Shown here: positions 1 to 9,135 of the stretch, one piece after another
Layout of the letters: each line of letters opens with the position of its first letter
Position numbering within the stretch: the first letter of the stretch is position 1
Notes under the pieces: generated by a model
What the model saw: the letters and a program-made list of their open reading frames with translations, nothing else
Database searches by the model: none
What the model was told of the DNA's origin: nothing
DNA from: Leptolyngbya sp. KIOST-1
Lineage (GTDB): Bacteria; Cyanobacteriota; Cyanobacteriia; Phormidesmidales; Phormidesmidaceae
Reading direction: 5' to 3'
Length of the DNA: 64,000 nucleotides
Assembly (NCBI RefSeq): GCF_000763385.1
Contig: NZ_JQFA01000002.1
Location: 310,001-374,000, forward strand
Position numbers and translations under genes: made by a program

Positions 1-157
1 CGCCCCGGTGATGTGGTCGGCGTGGATGTGGGTCTCCAGGCAGTAGCGCAAGGTCAGGCCCAAATCGTTGAGGATCTGGAGGTCGCGATCGCCCTTTTCC
101 AGCACCGAATCCACCAGGGCGGCCTGGCGGGTCTGGCGATCGGCCACCAGGTAGGTG
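1..157 (-). pseudogene. MBL-fold persulfide (sulfur) dioxygenase, 3' part of disrupted gene
   Basis: The minus strand reads SSTYTYLVADRQTRQAALVD... and then LETHIHADHITGA before leaving the window. This matches the ETHE1-type MBL fold, whose THxHADH block binds iron. ETHE1-like enzymes oxidise glutathione persulfide to sulfite. The reading frame is cut after the codons for TYTYL by the element at 158-4399. The matching 5' part lies at 4400-4455. Removing the element and one copy of the 10-bp duplication restores a continuous frame. The piece cannot be expressed from its own start here. The C-terminus, and any rhodanese domain, lies outside the window. Confidence 0.85.
148..157. repeat. Target site duplication, left copy
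   Basis: The sequence caggtaggtg is present here and again at 4400-4409, directly outside the two inverted repeats. Joining the outer flanks with a single copy recreates an uninterrupted ETHE1-like reading frame, so the duplication was made on insertion. Confidence 0.85.
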
Positions 158-228
158 TAGCGGCTCGCAAACGGGATCGCCCATGCTCGCAAACGGTGCG
201 ATTTGGGGCTCACATTAACTGACAATGG
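158..228 (+). repeat. Terminal inverted repeat, left
   Basis: The repeat is 71 bp, starts tagcggctcgcaaacgg and ends tgacaatgg. It pairs with 4329-4399 with five mismatches. It contains the word gctcgcaaacgg twice, about 22 bp apart, and ends in one copy of the 19-bp motif that is repeated inside both ends. Confidence 0.85.
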
Positions 229-259
229 TGAGGGTACCGGGCTCACATTATTTGACAAT
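209..259 (-). repeat. Left-end motif array (two copies)
   Basis: Two inverted copies of the 19-bp motif lie at 209-227 and 241-259 (gctcacattaactgacaat and gctcacattatttgacaat). A decayed third copy may begin at 262. They probably are transposase binding sites, by analogy with multi-site transposon ends. Confidence 0.65.
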
Positions 260-739
260 GGGCTCAGATCAAATTAAGATCCCATTTTGTTACGAAAAAT
301 TTAGGAATAGCAATTGTTTTTGGAGCTACAAAAAACGTTCAAAAATTTGGCTTAATTGTTTTTGTGACAACAATTTAATTGGCCTTTAACTTCCATTTCT
401 GAGTTTCAATGTAAGGCTTTGCAACAATTGTTTCTGCGGCAACAATTTTGCTCTGGTGCGATCGCAAGCGCCAGGCAAAACATATTCCTATATTAGGAGT
501 CAGAATGTTAGGCAGCCCCAGTAAGCCCCAGTAAACCGATGCTACAGAGGGTGTTGTGACAAAGCCCAACGCGCCGCCCATGGACACCGGACAATGACCC
601 ATCCCACGACGCATGTCACTGCGCTAAGGCCGGTGGGCGGAGCCCACCCTACGGCAGATCGAGACTGCCACCCCCTACCCCCTACCCCTTACCCTCCCAC
701 CCCCTACCCCATCAACTTAGGACGCTAAAAGGAGCACCC
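260..739. other. Element interior without a recognisable gene
   Basis: This stretch is AT-rich up to about 500 and includes repeated words such as caattgttt and acaacaattt. It then shows a gtgggcggagcccaccctac hairpin-type repeat near 630-650 and a C-rich heptamer tract at 670-712. The tract lies directly before the oxygenase start. I see no supported CDS. Confidence 0.5.
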
Positions 740-1108
740 ATGCCCCAGACCATCCCTGTAATCAATATTGCTCCACTACTCACTGAGGCCGAGAATACGG
801 CAGCGGTGGCCGAACAGCTGGGACAGGCCTGTCGTCAGCACGGCTTTTTTTACATCACCGGCCACGGGGTAGACGAGGGGGTGCAGCAGCGGCTTGAAAC
901 ACTCAGCCGGGAATTCTTTGCCCAGCCTTTGGAGACCAAGCTCTCCATTGCCATGGCAAAAGGGGGCCGCGCCTGGCGGGGCTACTTTCCGGTGGGGGGT
1001 GAGTTGACCTCGGGCCAGCCCGACCTGAAGGAGGGCCTCTACCTGGGGGCCGAGCTGAGCGACGATCACCCCCTGGTGCGGGCGGGCACTCCCCTGCACG
1101 GACGCAAC
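740..1108 (+). pseudogene. Isopenicillin N synthase-like 2OG-Fe(II) oxygenase, N-terminal fragment
   Basis: The reading frame starts [13 protein letters not shown] and continues through [11 protein letters not shown] and [19 protein letters not shown]. This is typical of the DIOX_N domain of isopenicillin N synthase-like oxygenases, whose full proteins have about 320 residues. Homology stops after GTPLHGRN near residue 123. The HxD and distal His of the catalytic jelly roll are therefore missing. The sequence then joins, tail to tail, to a truncated exporter on the other strand. The start follows aggagcaccc, a plausible ribosome site. No enzyme activity is expected. Confidence 0.8.
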
Positions 1109-1109
1109 C

Positions 1110-1427
1110 CCAGTAGCGCTTGACGCTTTCGCCAGTGGTGGCGACCGCCAATCCGGTCACCAATCCCAGCCCGATCAACAACCCGATTAACCCCGGAATG
1201 GTCTCCAGAGGAATGGCCTCAAAGGGGTTCGTTGTCCAGCGGCCAATGCCGGGGACAGAGGTCACCCAGCCAAACAGGGCGACCAAAACAAAGCCCGCCC
1301 CCAGCCAGTTGGCCCACCAGTCTTCTTGGGTGAACAGGGCCGTCCAGCCCTGCTGGTGGTAGACCGCGTCTTCATCCGGCAGTTGCTGATCCGGATAATC
1401 TCTCCAGTCCTCCTTAGGTCTAGTCAT
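1110..1427 (-). pseudogene. Putative sulfate exporter (YeiH-like) N-terminal fragment
   Basis: The minus strand starts MTRPKEDWRDYPDQQLPDED and continues with QEDWWANWLGAGFVLVALFG. This resembles cyanobacterial 'putative sulfate exporter family' proteins, which open with an acidic cytosolic leader and then a membrane helix. A second hydrophobic segment (ETIPGLIGLLIGLGLVTGLA) follows, and the frame is then joined to the 2OG oxygenase fragment near 1110. Full-length members have about 10 membrane helices, so only the first ~105 residues remain. Family assignment is from memory of the N-terminal pattern and is moderately sure. Confidence 0.55.
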
Positions 1428-1743
1428 GATGATTTTTATTGTGAAACGTCAGTCGGTCATCTCTCCCAGAGACCGAGTGGCCCTGGGTTATACCAAATCC
1501 AAATCCCATACCCTCGACACCCAAGGGGGCAATCTGTAGGGGCAAACGGTTGCTTGCCCCCAGCTAATCGGGGGTAGCCAAGGCGGACTCGGTATTAGCC
1601 CCTGGCGCGATCGCCCAAGGAGCCTCAAAACAAAAGAACGGTATCCCAATCGGAATACCGCTCTTTGCCTAGCAGCCTCTCATGATTGAGAAAAAATTAC
1701 AAGTGTTTTCAACTTCAATTCTACGCAGGCAGTCGAGGGTGGG

Positions 1744-2355
1744 TCAGTCCCGCGATGGGGTTGGCAAGTCGGCCTGGGCCGCAACCCGCAGCGGCCACCA
1801 GCGAAACATGGCCTGGTGCAGGCCCACCGCCCAGGCGATCGCCAGCAGCCAGCCCCCCACAACATCGCTGGGGAAATGCACCCCCAGGTACACCCGACTC
1901 GCGCCAATGGCCAGGGCAAACAGGCCCCCCAGCCCGATCAGCCAGGGCCGTCGGGGGCTGTCCCAGTTGATCAGCACCAGGGCCAGCACAAAGGTCATCG
2001 AGTAGGTGGCGTGGCCGCTGGGAAAGCTGAAGTCGGCATGGGGCGGAATGCCCTCCCACAGGGCGGGTCGCACCCGATGCCAGAGCAGTTTGGCGTTGAG
2101 GTTCAGCACCGCGCTGCCCCCCGTCACCAGGGTCAGATAGGCCGCCACGGGCCAGCGCCGCCGCACCAGGGCCAGGGCAATCAGCCCCCCACTGGCGGGC
2201 ATCACGCCCCAGTAGGTGCCCAGGTCGGTGGCGATCGCCACGCCCCGATTCAGCGCTGGGCTGGCGTAGCGGTGCAGCCGCAGCAAAAAAGCCGCATCCC
2301 AGGCGGGCAGGGCGGGGTAGGCGGCGACCAGCAGGCCAAGGGCGATGAGGGACAT
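1744..2355 (-). pseudogene. PAP2-family phosphatase, N-terminally truncated
   Basis: The frame has the three phosphatidic-acid phosphatase type 2 motifs in order: KLLWHRVRP, FPSGHAT and SRVYLGVHFPSD. The catalytic His residues are kept. Four to five hydrophobic segments are visible. The C-terminus is intact, but the N-terminus is cut near 2350, where the sequence becomes a CadD-like gene running the opposite way. The apparent ATG at 2355 lies inside the junction, so translation is uncertain. A complete member would dephosphorylate a lipid phosphate or pyrophosphate at the membrane. Confidence 0.8.
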
Positions 2356-2987
2356 GTGGATTGGCCTGCTGGGCTTCTTGCCCATCGCCATTGGTGTCAA
2401 CGCCCTGCTCAGCCGCCAAACTATGGACGAAGACGAAACGGTAGACGTGTCGATCGCCAACCCCACCAACCCCCACTACCGCAAAGTGCGGCAGACCTCC
2501 CTGTGGCACACCCTGCGCGACCCCCAGACCTACAAAGTATCGGCGGTGACCCTGGCCAACGGCGGCAACAACCTGGCCATCTACATTCCCCTGTTTGCCA
2601 GCACCACCCTGCCCCGGCTCGGCATTATTCTGGCTGTATGCTATGCCGCCATCGGCCTGTGGCTGACCCTCTCCTACAGCCTGGTGCGCCAGCCCCAGTT
2701 GGCATTCATCATGGCCCGCTACGTACGCCGCGCCTTCCCCTTCGTGCTGATCTGGCTGGGGGCTGTCGCTGTTTGCGGGCCAAACTTGGACCGAGCTGGG
2801 TCTGACCCTGCTGGTGTTTGCCCTGCTAATTCCCCTCTGGTATGGGTTGGCCCTGGCGGTGGTCAGCCATCCGCTGGTGCGCGACCGCATCGCCCGCATC
2901 GGCCACCGCCTGGTGCCTCCGGTGCTCATTGCCCTGGGCCTCTACATTCTGATCGATAGCGAAACCTACCGACTGCTGCGGCCCTGA
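2351..2987 (+). pseudogene. CadD-like cadmium-resistance transporter, truncated and frameshifted
   Basis: The frame begins abruptly at DMWIGLLGFLPIAIGVNALL and shows hydrophobic segments and NGGNNLAIYIPLFA, typical of the CadD/LysE-like family. The N-terminal part is missing at the junction with PAP2. A run of five G at 2758-2762 shifts the frame. If one G is removed, the protein continues with LFAGQTWTELGLTLLVFALLIPLWYG to the natural end ILIDSETYRLLRP. The shift is either decay or a homopolymer sequencing error. Confidence 0.75.
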
Positions 2988-3031
2988 CCGCCCTAGATTT
3001 GTCCAGTTTATTCATCAAGGAGACTGTTTCT

Positions 3032-3178
3032 ATGCTTCGTACCCTCAAAAATGCCTTGAGCTTTCTGCTGTTTGCGGGCGTACTGCTGGTGCTGGTCGGC
3101 GTTGCCCGCCCCGCCAACGCCGACCCGATCGCCGAAAAGAGCCCCCAGTACGCCGAGATCACCCAATCGCTGGGCTGA
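3032..3178 (+). pseudogene. Small secreted protein, N-terminal fragment
   Basis: The 48-residue frame starts after a good ribosome site (aaggaga). It encodes a signal peptide (MLRTLKNALSFLLFAGVLLV...ARPANA) followed by DPIAEKSPQYAEITQSLG. The sequence then switches into the signal peptide of an amidohydrolase in another frame near 3175. This suggests the mature part was lost. I do not recognise the family with certainty. Confidence 0.5.
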
Positions 3179-3341
3179 CTGTACTGTTGGGACTTTTGGG
3201 GCTAATGACCCAAGTGAGTGTTGCCCAAAGCCCTGGCAGCGGCAACAATTCTCAGCCAACGGCTGTCCTTTTTGAAAATGTGAGAATTTTTGATGGTGTC
3301 TCTGCCAATCTGACCGCACCGTCGAATGTATTGGTAATTGG
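3175..3341 (+). pseudogene. Amidohydrolase N-terminal fragment
   Basis: The frame reads LTVLLGLLGLMTQVSVAQ, a signal peptide without its first residues, then AVLFENVRIFDGVSANLTAPSNVLVIG. This is the N-terminal strand block of secreted imidazolonepropionase-like amidohydrolases. Homology ends near 3341. The metal-binding HxH motif that should follow is absent. Confidence 0.7.
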
Positions 3342-3489
3342 TTCCTGTCAAGGATTAAATTGGTCTAATGGTAGCAGGAATGCTGAATTAGGTCAAGCAA
3401 GACAGAACGGATACTGAGGTATCCGGGATTCGAACATCTGACTCTAATCTCATGGAGTCGATTGTTGTTAGCTCTTTAGGGAGTTGATA

Positions 3490-4035
<546 letters not shown>

Positions 4036-4236
4036 GAATTGGCCATTAGCCAGGTACCTTAAAGGCCGTAAACTCGTGAGTCTCATCGTCTGCACTTTTG
4101 AGCATGTTAGCCACCTTCGATGCAGTCCTAGCAAGACTTTGAGAGGATGCTGAAAAATTGGAGTAGTTGCCAACCGAGCAGCTAGCCAGCCAGAGATTTA
4201 GTAGCCAAATTGCCCTCTATAGAAGGCTTTCGAGCC

Positions 4237-4349
4237 ATTGTCAGTTAATGTGAGCCGAACTCACGGTTTGCGAGCCGTTGTCATTTAATCTGAGCCCATT
4301 GTCATTTAATGTAAGCATGACGGCCCAACCATTGTCATTTAATGTGAGC
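4237..4349 (+). repeat. Right-end motif array (four copies)
   Basis: Four direct copies of the ~19-bp motif lie at 4237-4255, 4277-4295, 4298-4316 and 4331-4349. Each is a variant of attgtcatttaatgtgagc, and they run opposite to the left-end copies. The last copy is part of the terminal repeat. A further cggtttgcgagcc word lies between the first two. They are probable transposase binding sites. Confidence 0.7.
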
Positions 4350-4399
4350 TCAAAATCGCACCGTTTGCGAGCATGGGCGATCTCGTTTGCAAGCCGCTA
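4329..4399 (-). repeat. Terminal inverted repeat, right
   Basis: This is the reverse complement of 158-228 with five mismatches in 71 bp. It is followed at once by the second target duplication copy at 4400-4409. Confidence 0.85.
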
Positions 4400-5947
4400 C
4401 AGGTAGGTGTACGTGCTCGACTCGGGGTCAAACAACTGGCGAAAGAGCAGCGTCGAAGCGGCCAAGGTCGGCACCGGGTCGCCGCAGTTTTGGGCGACGC
4501 CGACCGGGTCGCGCTGGGGCAGGGCGTAGAGGCGGGTGGGCACCGGGCGCACCCGCACCGGCAGCGATCGCAGCACCGTGGAGGCCAGGGCCAGGGACTG
4601 CTGGCGCAGTTCGGGCACGGCGGTGGTTTCCCACAGCTGGCCCTTGCGGGGGGTGCCCAGGGTGTAGAGCCAGGGCGATCGCTGCCCCTGCCCGTCCAGC
4701 ACGGCCCCATCCTCGGCGGCGGTGTCGAGGCCCAGCCCCAGGGCACAGGGGCGGATCAGGCCCTGGTCGCGCAGGCTGGCGATTAGGGGGTGGGGCGATC
4801 GCCCATAGTCCACCTGAGCCCCGGTGCACTGGATCACCCGGCTCACCATTAGCGCCTTGGTGGCCCGAGCGCGGCGGGGGCGATAGGTGACCCTCACCCC
4901 CTCTGGAACTGACTCGTAGTTCACAATCCGCCCCCCCGCAATGGTCAACTGGCCCGACTGCTGGAGGGATTGAATCACCGCGTCAATCTCTGGGGCAATC
5001 CGGTGGCGGTGCACATCCCAGTAGGGAGTGAGGTGGCGCAAAAAGCGCCGCTGCTCGGGGCGGGGTAGCTGCTGCCAGAGGTCCTGGGTGATGGGTCGCA
5101 GGGCATCCACGACGCCGCGCCAGTCGTAGCCGTAGGCGGTGGCGGTATCCACCTCCCGCCGCAGCCGCCGCACCAGGCCGCGCACCGTGGTTGGGGCCGT
5201 CTCTGGGGTCAAAAAGCTGGGGTAGGGCTGGGCCGAGCGGTGGGACAACGGGGCCAGCCCCCGGCGGGACAGGGCTACAATCGGCCCCCGGTGCCCGCGA
5301 CTGTGCAGCGAAATCACCATGTCCACCATGGTCAACCCGGTGCCCACCAGCAGCACCGGGGCATCGGCGTCGAGGCCGTCCAGGGCGTTCCACGACCAGG
5401 CATGGCGCAGGTAGTCGGGCGGGTCAGCGGGGAGTCCGCTGGGGGCATTGCCCAGGGCCAGCACCAGGCGATCGGCGGCGATGGTCTTCCCCCCGGCCAG
5501 GGCCACCTGCACTCCCTGGTTCTGGGGAGCTATGCCCACGGCTTCATCATTGACTCGCTCCAGCCGTACGGTGCTAGGGGCCGAGGCCTCCGCCTCTGCC
5601 AAAATGGATTGAACATACAGCCCAAACACGGCTCGCGGAACAAACGAGCTGGCGTCGAACCCTTTAGGGAAAAACCCGGCCAGGGCGCTGCGGTTGTAGT
5701 TGAGCCAGCGCAGCAGGTGCCCCGGCTCGTCGGGGAAAGCGCTCATCTTGCCCGCCGACACGTTCAGCAGGTGGCGGGGGTTGGGGGTGCTATAGGCCAC
5801 ACCCTGCCCAGCCTCAGGGCGGCGCTCCACCAGCTTGATCACCAGGGGGCGGTGGGCGGTTTTCAGCAGATGCGCTGCCACCAGCGACCCGCTGAAGCCA
5901 GCGCCAAGGATGGCGATCGTGGCGGTGGAAGAATTGGGAAAAACCAT
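4397..5947 (-). CDS. FAD/NAD(P)-binding protein, 3' end interrupted (fused to MBL N-terminus)
   Basis: A dinucleotide-binding motif near the start (TIAILGAGFSGSLVAAHLL), the HLLNVSAGKMSAFPDEPGHLLRWL block, and VLLVGTGLTMVDMVISLHSRGH identify an NAD_binding_9 type flavoprotein. I chose the ATG at 5947 because homology begins there. After the usual C-terminus (RKGQLWETTAVPELRQQSL) the frame has a linker and then LLFRQLFDPESSTYTYL, the start of an ETHE1-like MBL domain, before a stop supplied by the inserted element. Without the insertion no stop separates the two domains. The ancestral gene was thus either a fusion or two genes overlapping in one frame with an internal GTG/TTG start. Expected product is about 516 residues. 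Confidence 0.8.
   Translation of the reverse strand: MVFPNSSTATIAILGAGFSGSLVAAHLLKTAHRPLVIKLVERRPEAGQGVAYSTPNPRHLLNVSAGKMSAFPDEPGHLLRWLNYNRSALAGFFPKGFDASSFVPRAVFGLYVQSILAEAEASAPSTVRLERVNDEAVGIAPQNQGVQVALAGGKTIAADRLVLALGNAPSGLPADPPDYLRHAWSWNALDGLDADAPVLLVGTGLTMVDMVISLHSRGHRGPIVALSRRGLAPLSHRSAQPYPSFLTPETAPTTVRGLVRRLRREVDTATAYGYDWRGVVDALRPITQDLWQQLPRPEQRRFLRHLTPYWDVHRHRIAPEIDAVIQSLQQSGQLTIAGGRIVNYESVPEGVRVTYRPRRARATKALMVSRVIQCTGAQVDYGRSPHPLIASLRDQGLIRPCALGLGLDTAAEDGAVLDGQGQRSPWLYTLGTPRKGQLWETTAVPELRQQSLALASTVLRSLPVRVRPVPTRLYALPQRDPVGVAQNCGDPVPTLAASTLLFRQLFDPESSTYTYL
4400..4409. repeat. Target site duplication, right copy
   Basis: The second copy of caggtaggtg lies directly outside the right terminal repeat. 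It is inside codons of the ETHE1-like frame (TYTYL on the minus strand). Confidence 0.85.
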
Positions 5948-6216
5948 AGGGTAGCTACGAAAACTGCGCCGACAAAAGCTGAGAACTGACTTGAAGTGTA
6001 ACCCGCATGTTTTTGAATCCGAGTTTACTGCGCTACCCTGTTTCAAACTAGAGGTGAATTGTAACTCAATTCACATACATTTCAAACTCAAGCGTGTGAC
6101 TATACATCTGAGCCAAGGCTATTCTCAATTCTCTCTCACATCCTTCAACCCGCTGGAGCTGCCCATTCTGCGTAGCTCCGGCGCTTTTCGTGTCCAGTCA
6201 TCCCCTCGTCCTTGCC

Positions 6217-7428
6217 ATGGCCATACCCCCTGCTCTGCCCACCTGGGATCAGGTTTTGACTACCGCCCGCACCCACACCCCGGCCCGTCGGGTGCGCCGT
6301 CCTGGGCAGTCACCCTCCACGGCTCCGGTGCCCACTGGTCTGGCGGCAGGGGAAAGGCCTCGGGTGCTGCTCTATCGCGACAGCAACTCCTGGTGTCCGT
6401 TCTGTGAGCGGGTGTGGTTTGCCCTGGAGGAAAAGGGCATTGCCTTTGCGACGGAGTTTATCGACCTGCAGAACAAGCCCCAGTGGTATCTGGATCTGGT
6501 GCCCACCGCCCTGGTGCCTGCCGCCAAAATCGATGGGCAGCTGGTCTACGAATCGAAGGATATTCTGCTGGCCCTGGAGGAGCGCTTTCCAGACCCGGCG
6601 CTGTTGCCGGAGAACCCCGCTGAACAGGCGGCAGCCTACGACGAGCTTGAGTGGTCAGAGACCGGTGGATTTCTCCAGGCCAGCTACCGGTTTCTGCGCG
6701 GCAATGCCGAGTCGGAGGAAGAGCGAGTGAACCTACAGCGCACCCTGGAAGAACACCTCGATCGCCTGGAGACAGCCCTGGGAAAATTTTCGGGGGCGTT
6801 TTTTCTCAGCCGCTTCAGCCTGGTGGACATTCTCTACAGCCCCCACCTAGATCGGCTGGCGGCGTGCGGGCCAGTCTACCGGGGCTACAGCCTCAGGGGC
6901 AACCCCCGCTACCCGCGCCTCAATGCCTGGTTTACGGCCCTGCGCCGCCGCCCTGCCTACCACCGGGTGCGCTCCGACGACACCACTAATGTGCTGCTGC
7001 TGCGCCGTCGCTTTGGCCTGGAACCCACGGGGCAACCCCTGCCCCTCCACCCCGAAGACAGCGCCGACTTGGCCTACCGGGCGGAGGCGGCGGAGCGACT
7101 GGCCGACAACCGCGAGGCGGCGATCGCCGACATCCTCAAAAATTCTGGGGTACAGGCCCTGGCCATCACCGATCTGGCCCTGGGCGACATTGTCGATACC
7201 CACCTGCGCCACCTGGCCGCCCACTTGCTGCGAGGGGATGAACCCGTCATCGGCGGTGCCACCGGGGGGGCAGAGACATCGACGCCCCAGGCGGTGGCGA
7301 TCGCCGCGATCGGAGCCATGACCTATGCCTACCTGCGCAACCGCATCTGCGCCCCCCGCGACATGAGTGCCGGAGCCGCCACTGCCCTGCGGGCCGCTAC
7401 GGAGGAGTTGCTGGTCGGTCTTTACTGA
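6217..7428 (+). CDS. Glutathione S-transferase family protein, long form
   Basis: The protein (403 residues from the ATG at 6217; a GTG at 6190 is an alternative) has a thioredoxin-like N-domain starting RVLLYRDSNSWCPFCERVWF. The CPFC motif is that of omega/lambda-like or dehydroascorbate-type GSTs. The glutathione-contacting VYESKDILLALEERF block and a helical C-domain follow. After the usual ~230 residues there is a ~150-residue extension rich in Ala and Arg that I cannot assign. It may conjugate or reduce with glutathione in the cytosol. It stands alone between the flavoprotein (divergent) and the porin. Confidence 0.8.
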   Translation: MAIPPALPTWDQVLTTARTHTPARRVRRPGQSPSTAPVPTGLAAGERPRVLLYRDSNSWCPFCERVWFALEEKGIAFATEFIDLQNKPQWYLDLVPTALVPAAKIDGQLVYESKDILLALEERFPDPALLPENPAEQAAAYDELEWSETGGFLQASYRFLRGNAESEEERVNLQRTLEEHLDRLETALGKFSGAFFLSRFSLVDILYSPHLDRLAACGPVYRGYSLRGNPRYPRLNAWFTALRRRPAYHRVRSDDTTNVLLLRRRFGLEPTGQPLPLHPEDSADLAYRAEAAERLADNREAAIADILKNSGVQALAITDLALGDIVDTHLRHLAAHLLRGDEPVIGGATGGAETSTPQAVAIAAIGAMTYAYLRNRICAPRDMSAGAATALRAATEELLVGLY

Positions 7429-7629
7429 GGGACTGGCGTGATGGGGTAGGGGTGGGGGGTGTTCTGGAGGCAGCGCGCTCTAAGGGCAGCCCGCAGGTTG
7501 GGGAGGTTTGCAACTAAATTGCTTGTATTTGTATCTCCAGATATTTCTATTTTATTTGCAATCTATTTGAATTTGATTCAGGGCATATTTGCCCCGCCAA
7601 CGTATCTATCTATGGTGTGAGGAAAACGA

Positions 7630-9081
7630 ATGGTTAAATTACTGTGGCAATCGCTGCTGGCGGTGCCTGCTGCTGTGGCGGTGTCGGGTGCGGCGATCGC
7701 AGCCGAGTCCCAGCCCCTCCAGGTCGGCAGCTTCGATCAAGAGCCGATTCAACTGGCTCAGATCACCAGCGTGTCGGAACTGACCGACGTGCTGCCCTCG
7801 GACTGGGCCTTCCAAGCGCTGCAAAGCCTAGTGGAGAACTATGGCTGCATCCAGGGTTATCCCGATCGCACCTTCCGGGGTCAGCGTGCCCTGACCCGCT
7901 TTGAGTTTGCTGCCGGTCTGAACGCCTGCCTGGATGTGATCGCTACCCTGATTGCCCAATCGGGCATTGACCCCGAAGATTTGGCTGCCATCCGCCGCCT
8001 ACAGCAAGAGTTCCAAGCCGAATTGGCCACCCTGCGCGGTCGTGTCGATGCTCTGGAAGCCGAAACCGCGACCCTGCGGGCTCAGCAGTTCTCGACTACC
8101 ACCAAACTGCGCGGTGAGGCGGTATTCAACTTAATCACGCCCTTTGACACCCTGGCTCCCGAAACCAGCACCAGTGTTGCCTCTCGGGCTCGTCTGAACT
8201 TTGACACGAGTTTTTCCGGTCGCGATCGCCTGCGCATTCGTCTACAGGCCGGGGATGGTAACGCTATCACGGGTGGCCCCGGCAACCCTCTGGGCGGTCT
8301 AGCTACCGCTGCTGGCGGTGGCTTTAACGTCGATGTCACCACCTTCGCCTACAGCTTTCCCCTCGGCAACCGCATCAATGCTACTGTTTCTGCGCGAGGC
8401 AACGCTGGCAGGGACTGGGTAAACCCCGCTACCCGCCCCTTCGATGGCCCTTCCGTGGCCAACGCGGGTCGCGTTCAGTTCTATGACACCTTTGGCAGCA
8501 CGTCTAACGGTGCTGGCGTTGGCCTGAACATCGCCTTCACCGACAACCTGATTCTGGACTTGGGCTACACCGCTTCGAATCCTGGCGGTGCTACCAACCC
8601 TGCCGTTGGTATTGCCGCTGCCCGAAACCAGAGCTACATCGCTCAGCTTAATCTGGTCAACGCTGGAATTCTCAATTTAGCGGCGGCCTATCTGCACAGT
8701 GATGGTGCGGCCGCTGGCTTTGCGGTTCCCACCGCCACCGATACCTTTGCAGGGCTGGTGAACCTCAACTTTGGCGGGTTCTTTATCGCTGGCCACGGGG
8801 CGTTTACCTCGTTCACCGGGGGAGACGACTTTAGCTGGACGGCGGGTCTCGGGATCAACAACTTCCTGGTGGAAGGCGCAAGATTTGGCGTGTACGGTGG
8901 TCAACTACCCACTGCCAGCTTGGTCAACAGCAACCCCTTCCTGGTTGAGGGCTACTGGCAAGTTCCCGTCAGCCGGTTCTTGACCATTACCCCAGCGCTG
9001 ATCTACGGAGACCGGGGCATTAGTGGTGCTGCCGACAACAGCGGTTTCTGGGGCGCTCTGCGCACTACCTTCCAGTTCTAG
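7630..9081 (+). CDS. Iron-uptake/carbohydrate porin with SLH domain
   Basis: The protein has 483 residues. It has a signal peptide (to about residue 25) and a periplasmic SLH-type domain (LPSDWAFQALQSLVENYGCIQGYPDRTFRGQRALTRFEFA). A short coiled coil follows (AAIRRLQQEFQAELATLRGRVDALEAE), then an OprB-type beta-barrel ending in Phe (TTFQF). This is the standard layout of cyanobacterial outer-membrane SomA/iron-uptake porins, with SLH binding peptidoglycan-linked polysaccharide. It follows a ~200-bp AT-rich promoter region and is likely monocistronic. A homologous but distinct porin fragment lies at 59041-59325. Confidence 0.92.
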   Translation: MVKLLWQSLLAVPAAVAVSGAAIAAESQPLQVGSFDQEPIQLAQITSVSELTDVLPSDWAFQALQSLVENYGCIQGYPDRTFRGQRALTRFEFAAGLNACLDVIATLIAQSGIDPEDLAAIRRLQQEFQAELATLRGRVDALEAETATLRAQQFSTTTKLRGEAVFNLITPFDTLAPETSTSVASRARLNFDTSFSGRDRLRIRLQAGDGNAITGGPGNPLGGLATAAGGGFNVDVTTFAYSFPLGNRINATVSARGNAGRDWVNPATRPFDGPSVANAGRVQFYDTFGSTSNGAGVGLNIAFTDNLILDLGYTASNPGGATNPAVGIAAARNQSYIAQLNLVNAGILNLAAAYLHSDGAAAGFAVPTATDTFAGLVNLNFGGFFIAGHGAFTSFTGGDDFSWTAGLGINNFLVEGARFGVYGGQLPTASLVNSNPFLVEGYWQVPVSRFLTITPALIYGDRGISGAADNSGFWGALRTTFQF

Positions 9082-9135
9082 GGCCAGTTCTAGGGAGCAG
9101 AGCTTGACGCTGCCTGATCATTGGTGTGTCCTTGG

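Noticed and set aside
1721-2929. 402-codon minus-strand frame across PAP2 and the CadD-like gene
   Set aside because: It crosses the junction in a frame that matches neither gene. The PAP2 motifs are in another frame.
3415-3450. tRNA-like T-arm (gattcgaac with ccggg) upstream of the 16S fragment
   Set aside because: The T-stem does not pair and no acceptor, D or anticodon arms can be drawn. At best it is another fragment.
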